Source: an uncultured Oscillospiraceae bacterium
GTDB taxonomy: Bacteria > Bacillota > Clostridia > Oscillospirales > Oscillospiraceae
Direction of reading: 5' to 3'
Assembly (NCBI GenBank): GCA_905205085.1
Contig: CAJLCG010000002.1
Span: 1 to 58,476, forward strand
DNA length: 58,476 nt
The notes under the pieces were generated by a model. It saw nothing but the letters and a program-made list of their open reading frames with translations, was not told the origin of the DNA and did not search any database. The position numbers and the translations under genes are program-made. This document shows positions 30,557-39,533 of this stretch, piece after piece (the first letter of the stretch is position 1; each line of letters begins with the position of its first letter).

Positions 30557-33032
30557 CCGCCGCCTCTTTTGGCGTCTGGCCGGACGAAGCATTAAGGCCA
30601 ACCTGGGCCGAAACCTGCTTACCGCCCTGGCCGTCTTTCTCTCCACCCTTATGCTCTTCTCCATCTTTACCATCGGCGTCAACTACTTCCGCAATTTACA
30701 GGTCATGATGGACCGGCTGGACGGGGTGACCGACGCTCTCCTGTACGCTCCCACCCAGGAGCAGTATGAGCAGATCAAAGCTACCCCCGGGGTGGAGGTG
30801 GTAGGTATCCGGATGTCGCCGGGCAGTGAGACGATTCCAGGTGCGCGTGGCTTCGAGATTCCCTTGGAGCACTGGTACTACGACGAGGCAGCCTGGGAAT
30901 ACCAGATTCTCCCCATGATCTCCGATGTGGTTGGAACCTACCCTCAGGATACACTGGAGATCATGCTGTCCACGGGTACTCTCAAACGGCTGGGCATTGA
31001 AAATCCGGAGGTGGGTATGACCATCCACCTGACCCAAGATTACCAGCTAAGCGGTTGGTTTACCGACTACAAATCGGAAGACCGGGTGCTCCGCTCGGAG
31101 TCTGGAATTCGGGAGATCTATTCGGAATTCTGGGGCTGGGACAGCTGTCAGCTGGGGGTGTGCTGGTCTGAGGAAGAGACTTGGGAGGCCTTGCAGCAGA
31201 TTCCACTCACAGACGCGCAGTACTGGGTTTCTACGTCCCAGCGCTCCGTCGTTTCCCTAGAGCAGGTTCTTGGCCTGCTGGGATTTACCGCTCTGCTCAT
31301 TCTGGTGGGCAGCTGCCTGTTTGTCAGCAACATTCTGTCCCTCTCTGTCCAGCATGACATCCGCTTTTACGGCATGCTGAAGACCCTGGGAACCACACCC
31401 AGGCAGCTGCGCACCCTGGTGCGGGCAAAGGCCATACTGGCAGCCCTGGCCGGTCTGGTGCCCGGCATGTTGGCGGCGATGCTGCTGTGCCTGGAGGTGG
31501 TACCCCGGGCTCTGGAGACATTGACCAACGACAATATGTCCGCCATGCCCCGGACCGTGACCTTTTACCCCGTTATCTTCCTGGGCACTATTCTGTTTGT
31601 GGCCCTCACGGTGGCCCTGAGCAGCTGGAAGCCGGCCCGGCTGGCGGGAAAAATCTCCCCCATGCAGGCCCTGTCCTATACTGGACTGCCAGGGGGACGC
31701 CGCGGGAAAGCAGGGCGGCGGACCGGACTGCGCTCCATGGCCCTGCACAACGTGTTCCGGCAGAAAAAGCAGGCTGTCCGGGTCTTTGCCTCCCTCACCC
31801 TGGGGGCGGTACTCATTCTGGCGGTAAACAGTGTGTTCCACCTGGATATGCCGGAGTATGATACAAACGGCTATGACATCACTATTTTTACCTTCTGGGA
31901 ACCCAGCGTAGAGGAAGATGGAGATTCCACTTTTGCACCGAACCTCAATCAGGGTGCGATGCAGGCCATTACCCAACTGGATGGCATCGAAGAGATGCAG
32001 ATCACCCGGATGTCCGCGTTGTATATGCAGAGTGACCCGGCGGTCCTTTGGCCCTTTGCCAAGCAATTTGCCCGGCGGACGAGTCAAGACGACCCGGCCG
32101 CTGTGGAAGAGAAAATGGAGGCGTATCAGGCCAGCGCGGGCCAATTTAAAAAGACAGAAGCGGTGACTCTGGAGCTTTCCGCCCTGGAGGAGTATAATCA
32201 GACTGCGGAGCAGCCGGTGGATTTGAACGCCTTTGCCGCGGGAGATACTCTGCTAGTTTGTGACTGGAGCAGAGAGATGGTGGACCAGCCGGAGGATCTT
32301 TCCGGCATGGTGGGTCAGACTCTGTCCATTCGCGGTCGGGACGGACAGGTCCAGTCCTTTACCATCGGCGGGGGGGGGAGCGAGACCTTTCCCCTGGCAG
32401 TCCAGCCGTCCGGTAACAATACTGTGCCTGGGGTACTGGTCAGTCAGGCCGGTATGGATCGGATCAATCCGGATGCAGATATCCGGAATATCTGCATCAA
32501 CGCCGAGGAGGGCCAGTTGATGACTTTGGATCAGGCCATTCAGGAGATCGTGGCTGTAGCCCCTAGTCTCATGGAGTATGTCAGTGTCGCCCAGGCCCAG
32601 GCAGACTATGCCCAGAATCAGCAGACCGTGGCCCTGGTGGGCAACGGCGTGTGCATCCTGATGGTGCTGATGGGGCTTATGAACTATGTGAATGTGATGG
32701 CCGCCTCGGTGCAGACCCGCCGGCGGGAGCTGGCCATGATGGAGAGCCTGGGCATGACTCGCCGGCAGCTGCGGGCCATGGTCATGTGGGAGGGGGGCAT
32801 CTACGCCGTTTTGTCCTCCGTCCTGTTCCTGGCAGGCTGCGGCATCCTGTGGGCCGCCTTTTCCGATACCCATATTGATGCAGGGGTGCTGGCCTTCTCC
32901 TTTGTATGGCCGCCCAGGCTGGTGGTGGGGTTGGTACTGGCCCTGCTGGTGCTGTGTCCCTGTATTTCTGCCCTGGCCTACCGGGTGTCGTCCCGGGAGC
33001 CGGTGATTCAGCGCCTGCGGGAGACCAGCTGA
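30540..33032 (+). CDS. FtsX-like ABC transporter permease
   Basis: An 830-residue permease with an N-terminal helix, a large extracellular domain (about 50-230), three helices at about 245-385 (LLGFTALLILVGSCLFVSNI, AILAALAGLVPGMLAAMLL and following), a second extracellular domain (about 430-690), and three final helices (GNGVCILMVLMGLMNYVNVMA and following). This is the double FtsX-domain layout used by BceB-like and macrolide-export permeases. The ATG at 30540 lies inside the ATPase gene and is preceded by AAGGAGG. Length is above the usual 650 residues of BceB because there are two extracellular domains. The substrate is likely a peptide antibiotic or lipid, by analogy. Confidence 0.9.
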   Translation: MFRIHNRRLFWRLAGRSIKANLGRNLLTALAVFLSTLMLFSIFTIGVNYFRNLQVMMDRLDGVTDALLYAPTQEQYEQIKATPGVEVVGIRMSPGSETIPGARGFEIPLEHWYYDEAAWEYQILPMISDVVGTYPQDTLEIMLSTGTLKRLGIENPEVGMTIHLTQDYQLSGWFTDYKSEDRVLRSESGIREIYSEFWGWDSCQLGVCWSEEETWEALQQIPLTDAQYWVSTSQRSVVSLEQVLGLLGFTALLILVGSCLFVSNILSLSVQHDIRFYGMLKTLGTTPRQLRTLVRAKAILAALAGLVPGMLAAMLLCLEVVPRALETLTNDNMSAMPRTVTFYPVIFLGTILFVALTVALSSWKPARLAGKISPMQALSYTGLPGGRRGKAGRRTGLRSMALHNVFRQKKQAVRVFASLTLGAVLILAVNSVFHLDMPEYDTNGYDITIFTFWEPSVEEDGDSTFAPNLNQGAMQAITQLDGIEEMQITRMSALYMQSDPAVLWPFAKQFARRTSQDDPAAVEEKMEAYQASAGQFKKTEAVTLELSALEEYNQTAEQPVDLNAFAAGDTLLVCDWSREMVDQPEDLSGMVGQTLSIRGRDGQVQSFTIGGGGSETFPLAVQPSGNNTVPGVLVSQAGMDRINPDADIRNICINAEEGQLMTLDQAIQEIVAVAPSLMEYVSVAQAQADYAQNQQTVALVGNGVCILMVLMGLMNYVNVMAASVQTRRRELAMMESLGMTRRQLRAMVMWEGGIYAVLSSVLFLAGCGILWAAFSDTHIDAGVLAFSFVWPPRLVVGLVLALLVLCPCISALAYRVSSREPVIQRLRETS

Positions 33033-33051
33033 CCTATTTTAGGAGGTATTT

Positions 33052-33729
33052 ATGGCCCAGCTTTTGTTGGTAGAAGATGATGTGCTGTTGGGGGAGGCCT
33101 TGAAGGCCTCCCTGGAGCAGGACGGCCACGCCGTGGCGCTGGCTCGCAGTGCCGCCCAGGCCAAGAAGCTTTGGCAGGCCGTCCGGTTTGACCTGTGCCT
33201 GCTGGACATCCGTCTGCCCGACGGCAGCGGACTGGACCTGTGCGCCGGGTTCCAGCAGGAGCGGGACACCCCCGTCATCTTTCTCACCGCCAACAATACG
33301 GATGAAGACATCGTCCGGGGGTTTCAGCTGGGCTGCGACGACTATGTGACCAAACCCTTCGCCCCGGAAGTGCTGCTTCAGCGAGTACTGGCTGTACTGC
33401 GCAGGACCGGTGGAGCTCCTCAGATGATTCGATATCAGGACTTGGAGATCGACCTGGACCGGCAAGTGGTACGGCGGCAGGGGATGCCGGTCCGCCTCAC
33501 CGCCACCGAGTGGAAGCTGCTGGAGCGGCTGGCCCGCAGCCGGGGCCGAGTGCTCACCCGGACCATGCTGCTGGAACAGATTTGGGATGTGGAGGGCAGC
33601 TTTGTAGATGAGAATACTCTCAGCGTTCACATCCGCCGTCTGCGGCAAAAGCTGGAGGCCGACCCGAAAAACCCCCGCTATGTGGTTACAGTGTTTGGAC
33701 TAGGTTATACCTTTGGGGAGGCGCCATGA
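33052..33729 (+). CDS. OmpR-family response regulator
   Basis: A 225-residue regulator. The receiver domain has the acidic pair ED (8-10), phosphorylation site D52 in LLDIRLPDG, the Thr in FLTANN and Lys in VTKPFAPE. The C-terminal winged HTH ends LSVHIRRLRQKLEADPKNPRY, then VVTVFGLGYTF, as in OmpR/PhoB proteins. AGGAGGT precedes the ATG. Its stop overlaps the kinase start by 4 bases. Expected to be phosphorylated by the adjoining kinase and to control the ABC operon. Confidence 0.95.
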   Translation: MAQLLLVEDDVLLGEALKASLEQDGHAVALARSAAQAKKLWQAVRFDLCLLDIRLPDGSGLDLCAGFQQERDTPVIFLTANNTDEDIVRGFQLGCDDYVTKPFAPEVLLQRVLAVLRRTGGAPQMIRYQDLEIDLDRQVVRRQGMPVRLTATEWKLLERLARSRGRVLTRTMLLEQIWDVEGSFVDENTLSVHIRRLRQKLEADPKNPRYVVTVFGLGYTFGEAP

Positions 33730-34745
33730 AACGATATGAGCGGCGGGCTGCCCTTTTGTGGACTATCCTGGCCCTGGCCGGATTGGGATTGCTGGCAGCC
33801 TCCTTTTGGCTGGATCAGAGAAAAATGCCCTGGGCGGTGGCCCTGTTTTTGATGCTGTGCCTAGCAGTCCAAATTCTGCTTTTCCGCACCGCCGGAGCCT
33901 ATATGCGGAAACTGGTGGTCCAACTCTCCGATCTCATTGACCAGCTGACCCAGCTTCGGGAGAATCCTGTTTTTCCGCCTTTGGAAGATACGATGCTCTC
34001 CCGGCTGCAGCAGCAGGTGGAGCGGCTCGCGGCCATTTGGGCGGGGCAGAACCAGCAGGCCAAGGAGGATCGGAATGAGATTCAACGCCTGGTGTCCGAC
34101 CTAAGCCACCAGTTGAAAACCCCGGTGGCCACGTTGCAGATCTATGGTTCTCTTTTGGGAGATACTGACCTGTCCCCGGAGCAGCGCCGGGAATATGGAG
34201 CGCGTATGAGTCGGGCGCTGGAGCGGCTGGACTTTCTGCTGGACAGCATGGTCAAGCTCTCCCGGCTGGAGACCGGGAGCATTCGTCTCCAGACTGCGCC
34301 TGTGGATGTAGAGGAGCTGATCCTCAATGCTGCGCTGCAAGTGCGCAAGGCGGCGGAAGAGAAGGAGATCGACCTATCCATCCAGCCCTTGGATCATCCT
34401 GTCCAAGTACTCTGCGATAAAAAGTGGACAGAAGAGGCGGTGTTCAACATTCTAGATAATGGGGTCAAGTATACGCCCAGAGGCGGCAGAGTGCGTGTCA
34501 GTTTAGAAACCTATGAGACCTATTGCCGCATCAACATCTCCGACACCGGACAGGAGATCGAACCGGAGGAAATCTCAAAGATCTTTCAGCGCTTCTATCG
34601 CGGAAGAGCAGCGCAGACGGTAGATGGAGCGGGCCTGGGCCTCCCCTTGGCCCGAAAAATTGTTCAGGAGCAAGGTGGATGGATCAAAGTGGTTTCGAAG
34701 GAGAAAGAAACGATGTTTTCCGTTTTCCTGCGGTATGCCGGATAG
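33726..34745 (+). CDS. Sensor histidine kinase with two transmembrane helices
   Basis: A 339-residue kinase. Two hydrophobic helices (about 10-30 and 36-54) with almost no loop between them give an intramembrane-sensing type. The HAMP-like linker is followed by the dimerisation/phosphotransfer H128 in LVSDLSHQLKTPV, the N-box VFNILDNGVKYTP, a G1 box DTGQEIEPEEI (usual Gly-Ile varies to Glu-Ile) and G2 box GAGLGLPLARKIV. The short sensor matches Bce-like systems, in which the ABC transporter itself detects the peptide. Overlaps the regulator gene by 4 bases. Confidence 0.93.
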   Translation: MKRYERRAALLWTILALAGLGLLAASFWLDQRKMPWAVALFLMLCLAVQILLFRTAGAYMRKLVVQLSDLIDQLTQLRENPVFPPLEDTMLSRLQQQVERLAAIWAGQNQQAKEDRNEIQRLVSDLSHQLKTPVATLQIYGSLLGDTDLSPEQRREYGARMSRALERLDFLLDSMVKLSRLETGSIRLQTAPVDVEELILNAALQVRKAAEEKEIDLSIQPLDHPVQVLCDKKWTEEAVFNILDNGVKYTPRGGRVRVSLETYETYCRINISDTGQEIEPEEISKIFQRFYRGRAAQTVDGAGLGLPLARKIVQEQGGWIKVVSKEKETMFSVFLRYAG

Positions 34746-34763
34746 TAACAGTAAGCAATAAGC

Positions 34764-34799
34764 AAAGCCCTCGGCTTCCTTTCCAAAGCCGGGGGCTTT
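34764..34799 (+). terminator. Hairpin after the histidine kinase gene
   Basis: Arms AAAGCCCTCGGCTT and AAGCCGGGGGCTTT with one G-U/mismatch, then CCCTTGCCCTTTT; T-run is weak. Confidence 0.55.
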
Positions 34800-34802
34800 C
34801 CC

Positions 34803-34831
34803 TTGCCCTTTTCTAGTAAGACCGGTATAAT
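34803..34831 (+). promoter_or_regulatory. Promoter of the CoA-transferase gene
   Basis: TTGCCC (34803-34808), 17-base spacer, perfect TATAAT (34826-34831), followed by AAGGAGG before the ATG at 34863. Confidence 0.75.
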
Positions 34832-34862
34832 GGTAGTAGTTTGAGAAAGAAGGAGGAAAACC

Positions 34863-36185
34863 ATGTTTTCTGACTATAAAAGTAAATTTGTGTCCCCCCA
34901 GCAGGCGGCTCGTCTGGCGGTGCGCAGCGGCGACTGGGTAGACTACGGCTTTGGGGGCGGATTTCCCGAGCTGATGGACCGGGCCCTGGCGGAGCGGCGA
35001 GATGAGCTCACCGACGTGAAGATCCGGGGTGGCCTGGTGATTCGGCCCCGCATCGAGGTAGTAGAGCAGGACCCGGAGCAGAAGGCCTTCCACTATTATA
35101 GCTGGCACATTGGAGACTACGAGCGGAAGCTCCAGAGCCGGGGACTGTGTACCTTCATGCCCATGATTCTGCGCTACCTGCCCCAGTTTTATCGCCACCA
35201 TATCCGGGTCGATGTGGCCTTTGTGCCTGTCTCCAAGCCCGATGAGAAGGGCTACTGCGGCCTGGGTATCTCCAACTATGCTTGGCGCACCATCTTTGAG
35301 GCGGCCCGCACGGTGGTCTTTGAGATCAACGAGCATCTGCCCACCCTCCAGGGGGTGGACGGTTCTCACCGGGTGCACCTGTCTGAGGCCGACTACATCG
35401 TGGAGGGGGAGCACGAGCCCCTGCCCACCCGCTCCTACAAGGAGCCCACCGAGGTGGATATCCAGATTGCCAAGCGGGTAGTCGAAGAGATTCCCAACGG
35501 GGCGGTGCTGTCCCTGGGTGTGGGCGGCGTGCCCTTTACCGTGGCCCAGATGCTGGCTCAGTCTGATTTAAAGGATTTGGGCTGCCACACCGGAACCATC
35601 AGCGACGCCTTCCTCACCCTGTACCGGGCGGGCAAGCTCACCAACGCCTGCAAGGAGGTGGACCGGGGGTATGCTACCTGGAACCTGGCCATGGGCTCCC
35701 AGGAGCTCTACGACTGGCTGCAGGAGGAGCCCCAGCTCTTCCGTCCCGCCGATGTGGACTACGTCCACGATCCCCACCGCATGGGAGAGATGTCCAACTT
35801 CATCAGCATCAACGGCGGGGTACAGCTGGACCTGATGGGCCAGGAGAATGCCGAGTCGGCGGGTACCCGCCAGCTCTCCGGTACCGGCGGCCAGCTGGAC
35901 TTTTTGGAGGGGGCGTTCCGCTCCCCTGGCGGCAAGGGCTTTATCTGCATGAACTCTGCCCGGAAGGCGAAGGACGGGACCTTGAAGTCCAACATCGTCC
36001 CCTTCATTCCCGGCGGCAGTACTGTATCCGCTCCCCGGGGGATGATTCAGTATGTAGCTACGGAGTACGGCGTGGCCAAGCTGTCCGGCCTGTCCCTGCC
36101 TGAGCGGGCCCAGGCCATGATCTCGGTGGCCCATCCCCAGTTCCGGGCGGAGCTGGAGACCTACGCAAGAGAAAATTTCCGATAA
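34863..36185 (+). CDS. Acetyl-CoA hydrolase/transferase family protein lacking the usual catalytic Glu
   Basis: A 440-residue member of the family of butyryl-CoA:acetate and 4-hydroxybutyrate CoA-transferases. Both halves are present: an N-terminal domain (GGFPELMDRAL, VDVAFVPVSKPDEKGYC) and a C-terminal domain with SLGVGGVPFTVAQML, SGTGGQLDFLEGAF and FIPGGSTVSAPR. In active family members the catalytic Glu follows HT in the pattern LGxHTExxSD. Here the same place reads LGCHTGTISDAF (residues 239-250), with Gly at 244. A normal thioester cycle through that Glu is therefore unlikely unless another acidic residue substitutes. The frame and ribosome site (AAGGAGG) are normal. It may be a hydrolase variant, a lyase or a carrier protein; no neighbour clarifies its substrate. 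Confidence 0.85.
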   Translation: MFSDYKSKFVSPQQAARLAVRSGDWVDYGFGGGFPELMDRALAERRDELTDVKIRGGLVIRPRIEVVEQDPEQKAFHYYSWHIGDYERKLQSRGLCTFMPMILRYLPQFYRHHIRVDVAFVPVSKPDEKGYCGLGISNYAWRTIFEAARTVVFEINEHLPTLQGVDGSHRVHLSEADYIVEGEHEPLPTRSYKEPTEVDIQIAKRVVEEIPNGAVLSLGVGGVPFTVAQMLAQSDLKDLGCHTGTISDAFLTLYRAGKLTNACKEVDRGYATWNLAMGSQELYDWLQEEPQLFRPADVDYVHDPHRMGEMSNFISINGGVQLDLMGQENAESAGTRQLSGTGGQLDFLEGAFRSPGGKGFICMNSARKAKDGTLKSNIVPFIPGGSTVSAPRGMIQYVATEYGVAKLSGLSLPERAQAMISVAHPQFRAELETYARENFR

Positions 36186-36188
36186 AGC

Positions 36189-36224
36189 AAAAAGGACGGA
36201 AGCCAAAGGCTTCCGTCCTTTTTT
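36189..36224. terminator. Bidirectional terminator between CoA-transferase and YgiQ genes
   Basis: 16-bp arms AAAAAGGACGGAAGCC and GGCTTCCGTCCTTTTT with loop AAA, running into T6 on plus and into T5 on minus. Confidence 0.9.
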
Positions 36225-36226
36225 CG

Positions 36227-38269
36227 TTATCGCTTTTTCCGGCCCTTGGTACCCTTTGTTACCGGGGGCTTGGGTTTGGCCCAGCCCGCCTTGCGCTTGG
36301 GGGTGCTGGGGACATTCTTCTTTTCCACGGTGTGCCGTCCGTCAAAGCGCTCCTTCCTCGGGTCACCAGAGGCTTTCTTCCCACCCCGGGGAGCGGGAGC
36401 ACCCTTCCCCTTGGCGGCGGCGGGACGGCTGTCTTTGCCGCTTTGCGCCCCGAAAGACTGTCCTTTGCCGGGGCGGATGAGACAGTGCTTGCCGTAGCCG
36501 ATCAGGTCCTCCCGGCCGGTTTTGTGGAGGGCCTCCAGCACCAGTGCCCGGTTCTGGGGCTTGCGCCACTGCATGAGGGCCCGCTGGAGGGCCTTGTCAT
36601 GGGGTGTCTTAGGGACAAACACCGGCTTCATGGTCCGGGGGTCCAGACCGGTGTACCACATGCAAGTGGCCAGGGTGCCGGGGGTGGGGTAGAAGTCCTG
36701 GACCTGCTCGGGCATGTGGCCCTGCTTGTTGAGCCACTCGGCCAGCTGGACGGCATCCTCCAGGGTGCAGCCGGGGTGGGAGGAGATGAGGTAGGGGACC
36801 AGGTACTGGTCCTTTCCATAGCGGCGGTTGAGTTTAAAATACTTCTCCCGGAATTTTTCGTATACCTCAATGTGGGGCTTGCCCATGTAGTCCAGAGTGT
36901 GGGCCACACAGTGTTCCGGAGCCACCTTCAGCTGGCCGGAGATGTGGTGCTGAATGAGGTCGGTAAAAAACTCTCCGCTGGGGTCCTTCATCAGGTAGTC
37001 AAACCGGATGCCAGAGCGGATAAACACCTTCTTCACCTTGGGGATCTCCCGCAGCTTGCGCAGCAGCATCATATAGTCCGTGTGGTCCGCGTCCAGGTTG
37101 GGGCAGGCCTCGGGAGCCAGACAGGCCCGGTTTTTGCACATACCATGCTTGAGCTGTTTCTGACAGGAGGGACGGCGGAAGGTGGCCGAGGGGCCGCCTA
37201 CGTCGTGGATATAGCCCTTGAAGCCGGGGTGTTCGGTCAGGGCCTTTACCTCCCGGATGACGCTTTGATGGCTGCGGCAGGAGATGACCCGCCCCTGGTG
37301 GAAGGCCAGGGAGCAGAAGTTGCACGCGCCGAAGCAGCCCCGGTTGTGGGTCACCGAGAAGCGCACCTCCTCAATGGCGGGCACGCCCCCCATCGCGTCG
37401 TACATGGGGTGGGGCTCCCGCACATAGGGCAGCTCCGCCACTTCGTCCATCTCCGCTGTGGTGAGGGGCCGGGCGGGAGGATTGACCAGCAGAAACTGGC
37501 GGCCATGCTTTTGCAGAATGGCCTTGCCCACAAAGGGGTCGTGCTCGTTGTACTCCACCATGTTGGCCCGGGCATAGGCCTCCTTGCTGGAGGACACCTC
37601 CTCGAAGGAAGGGACCTCCACCCAGGGGTAGGCGCACACTCCGGGATGGGCGGCGGCCACGCAGGTGCCCCGCACATCGGTGATCTCCTCCACCGGGGTT
37701 CCGCTGGCCAGACGGGAGATGATCTCCTTGGAGGCCAGCTCTCCCATGCCATAGGTGAGAATATCCGCCTGAGCATCGAAGAGGATGGAGCGGCGCACCT
37801 TGTCCTCCCAGTAGTCGTAGTGGGCAAACCGCCGCAGGGAGGCCTCCAGGCCGCCGATGATGACGGGGATGTCCCCGAACACCTCCCGCACCCGGTTGGA
37901 GTAGACCACGGTGGCGTGGTCAGGGCGCAGGCCGGCTTTGCGGCCGGGGGAGTAGGCGTCGTCGTGGCGGCGTTTCCGGGCGGCGGTGTAGTGGGCCACC
38001 ATGGAATCCAGGTTGCCCGCCGAGATCATCACCGCCAGTCGGGGACGCCCAAGAGCCTGGAAGGGGGCGGCGCTGTGCCAGTCGGGCTGGGCGAGAATAG
38101 CCACCCGGTAGCCCTGGGCCTCCAGCACCCGGCCAATGATGGTGGGGCCGAAGGAGGGGTGGTCCACGTAGGCGTCGCCGGTGATGAGCAATACGTCGTA
38201 GCTGTCCCAGCCTCGGCGCTCCATGTCCTCCCGGCTGACAGGTAAAAATAGGTCGCGGTCAAATCCCAT
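36227..38269 (-). CDS. ygiQ: YgiQ-family radical SAM protein
   Basis: A 680-residue protein. The N-terminal domain (about 20-280) binds cobalamin-like or nucleotide motifs typical of YgiQ (LLITGDAYVDHPSFG, IIGGLEASLRRFAHYD). The radical SAM cluster is CFGACNFC (C312, C316, C319) in NRGCFGACNFCS, followed by VAPEHCVAHTLDYMGKP and the C-terminal stretch QVQDFYPTPGTLATCMWYTG. A Lys/Arg/Pro-rich tail of about 80 residues ends the protein. The reaction of YgiQ proteins is unknown; they may modify a tRNA or cofactor. The start at 38269 has GAGAGG upstream and matches the family start (GFDRDLFLPVS). Confidence 0.92.
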   Translation of the reverse strand: MGFDRDLFLPVSREDMERRGWDSYDVLLITGDAYVDHPSFGPTIIGRVLEAQGYRVAILAQPDWHSAAPFQALGRPRLAVMISAGNLDSMVAHYTAARKRRHDDAYSPGRKAGLRPDHATVVYSNRVREVFGDIPVIIGGLEASLRRFAHYDYWEDKVRRSILFDAQADILTYGMGELASKEIISRLASGTPVEEITDVRGTCVAAAHPGVCAYPWVEVPSFEEVSSSKEAYARANMVEYNEHDPFVGKAILQKHGRQFLLVNPPARPLTTAEMDEVAELPYVREPHPMYDAMGGVPAIEEVRFSVTHNRGCFGACNFCSLAFHQGRVISCRSHQSVIREVKALTEHPGFKGYIHDVGGPSATFRRPSCQKQLKHGMCKNRACLAPEACPNLDADHTDYMMLLRKLREIPKVKKVFIRSGIRFDYLMKDPSGEFFTDLIQHHISGQLKVAPEHCVAHTLDYMGKPHIEVYEKFREKYFKLNRRYGKDQYLVPYLISSHPGCTLEDAVQLAEWLNKQGHMPEQVQDFYPTPGTLATCMWYTGLDPRTMKPVFVPKTPHDKALQRALMQWRKPQNRALVLEALHKTGREDLIGYGKHCLIRPGKGQSFGAQSGKDSRPAAAKGKGAPAPRGGKKASGDPRKERFDGRHTVEKKNVPSTPKRKAGWAKPKPPVTKGTKGRKKR

Positions 38270-38298
38270 GGGGAAACCTCTCTTCCTTGGTATAAAAT

Positions 38299-38325
38299 GC
38301 GGGACACCTTGTGTCCCGCGCAAGA
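38299..38325 (-). terminator. Terminator of the phosphatase-GNAT gene
   Basis: Perfect 9-bp arms GCGGGACAC and GTGTCCCGC, loop AAG on minus, followed by ATTTTATA. Positioned 5-30 bases after the stop at 38330. Confidence 0.7.
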
Positions 38326-38329
38326 TGCC

Positions 38330-39505
38330 TTATTCGGCTATGTAGGGGATGTTTGGACGGTCGATGGGCTTTTCCAGTACGTCCAGAGGGAACCACTTGC
38401 CCTCCTCCACACCGATTTTGTGGAAGCCGTATTTGTCATAGAAATGCTGGGCGTGGTCGTTGTTCAGGGCACAGCGCAGGCGCAGGCCACGACGGCCCTC
38501 CCGGCGGAAGAAGGACACTGCGTGTCCCAGCAGCTGCACACCCAGTCCGCGGTTGCGGAAGTCAGGAGCCATGTAGCACAGGGGAATGTAGCCCGCTCCG
38601 TCTGAGCGGAACTTCTCCAGATCCAGCTGGATCATACCGGCAAACTGATCTCCGGCCATGGCCACCGACACGCCCCAGGGGGACAGCTCCAGATCCCGCC
38701 GGGCCACTTCCCAGAAGCCGGGGCCGTCAAAGGGAAGCTCCGTGCCGTGGACGGTGATCCAGGTGTCCCGCCGGGCCGACAGATAGAGCTCCTGCTCCTT
38801 CTCCGGGTCCAGGGGGCGGAACCAAAGATTCACATCCTCCGCTTTCTGACCGCCCTTGCGCCACCAGGACTGGCGGGCCAGGGTGGAGATGGACTCATCC
38901 AGATGAGAGTTATCCCCCTCGTAGACGATATGGAAGGCGTTTCCGTCCCAGGCCAGGCAGGTGACGGCGGTGTTGTCAAAGTGGGGCAGCTCCTTCCACT
39001 GTTCCGGAGCTGTTCCCTTTACCTTGCCCAGGAACTGACGGATGGCGGTGCCGTGGCTGAAGAGGGCCACGTTCTGGTCGGGGTGCTGCTGAGCAATGGA
39101 GCGGATGGTATCATACACCCGGTCGCCCAGGGGGCCAAAGCCTTCGCCCTCACCGGGAGCCTGGAAGCTGGGGTCGGTGTGATTGAAGAGGGCCAGCTGC
39201 TCGCCCTGGAAATGGCGCACCTCACCCCAGGTCAGATCCTCCCAGTCGCCCATGTGGATTTCACGAAGGCCGGGGTGGAGGTGGAGAGGCAAGTTCTTGG
39301 GACGGCAGATCGCACCGGCCGTGAGCTGGGTGCGGATGAGGTCACTGGAGTAGACGGCATCGATGGAGACGGAGTCAAACCGCTGCTCCAGTGCCTGGAT
39401 CTGGCGCTCTCCATTTTTGGTGATCAGAGAGTCGTACCAGCCGTGGATGCGGCGGTAGAGGTTGCCCTCCGCCTCCGCATGGCGAATGAGATAGATTGTT
39501 GTCAT
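38330..39505 (-). CDS. Histidine phosphatase (phosphoglycerate-mutase-like) fused to GNAT acetyltransferase
   Basis: A 391-residue two-domain protein. Residues 1-205 form a histidine phosphatase: H9 in YLIRHAEAEGN, Arg in SSDLIRTQLTA, Glu in LREIHMGDWE and second His in ALFSHGTAIRQFL. Residues about 225-391 are a GNAT acetyltransferase with the acetyl-CoA loop RNRGLGVQLLGHAV and the ending HFYDKYGFHKIGVEEGKWF. Both sets of catalytic residues are present. The fusion of a phosphate-ester hydrolase with an N-acetyltransferase is not usual; the combination may act on a phosphorylated amino compound or simply be two linked detoxification activities. AAAGGA precedes the ATG. It lies between YgiQ and a short non-coding gap before the DUF1622 gene. 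Confidence 0.85.
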   Translation of the reverse strand: MTTIYLIRHAEAEGNLYRRIHGWYDSLITKNGERQIQALEQRFDSVSIDAVYSSDLIRTQLTAGAICRPKNLPLHLHPGLREIHMGDWEDLTWGEVRHFQGEQLALFNHTDPSFQAPGEGEGFGPLGDRVYDTIRSIAQQHPDQNVALFSHGTAIRQFLGKVKGTAPEQWKELPHFDNTAVTCLAWDGNAFHIVYEGDNSHLDESISTLARQSWWRKGGQKAEDVNLWFRPLDPEKEQELYLSARRDTWITVHGTELPFDGPGFWEVARRDLELSPWGVSVAMAGDQFAGMIQLDLEKFRSDGAGYIPLCYMAPDFRNRGLGVQLLGHAVSFFRREGRRGLRLRCALNNDHAQHFYDKYGFHKIGVEEGKWFPLDVLEKPIDRPNIPYIAE

Positions 39506-39533
39506 ATGTCGTTCCAGTCCTTTGCATAAGAGA

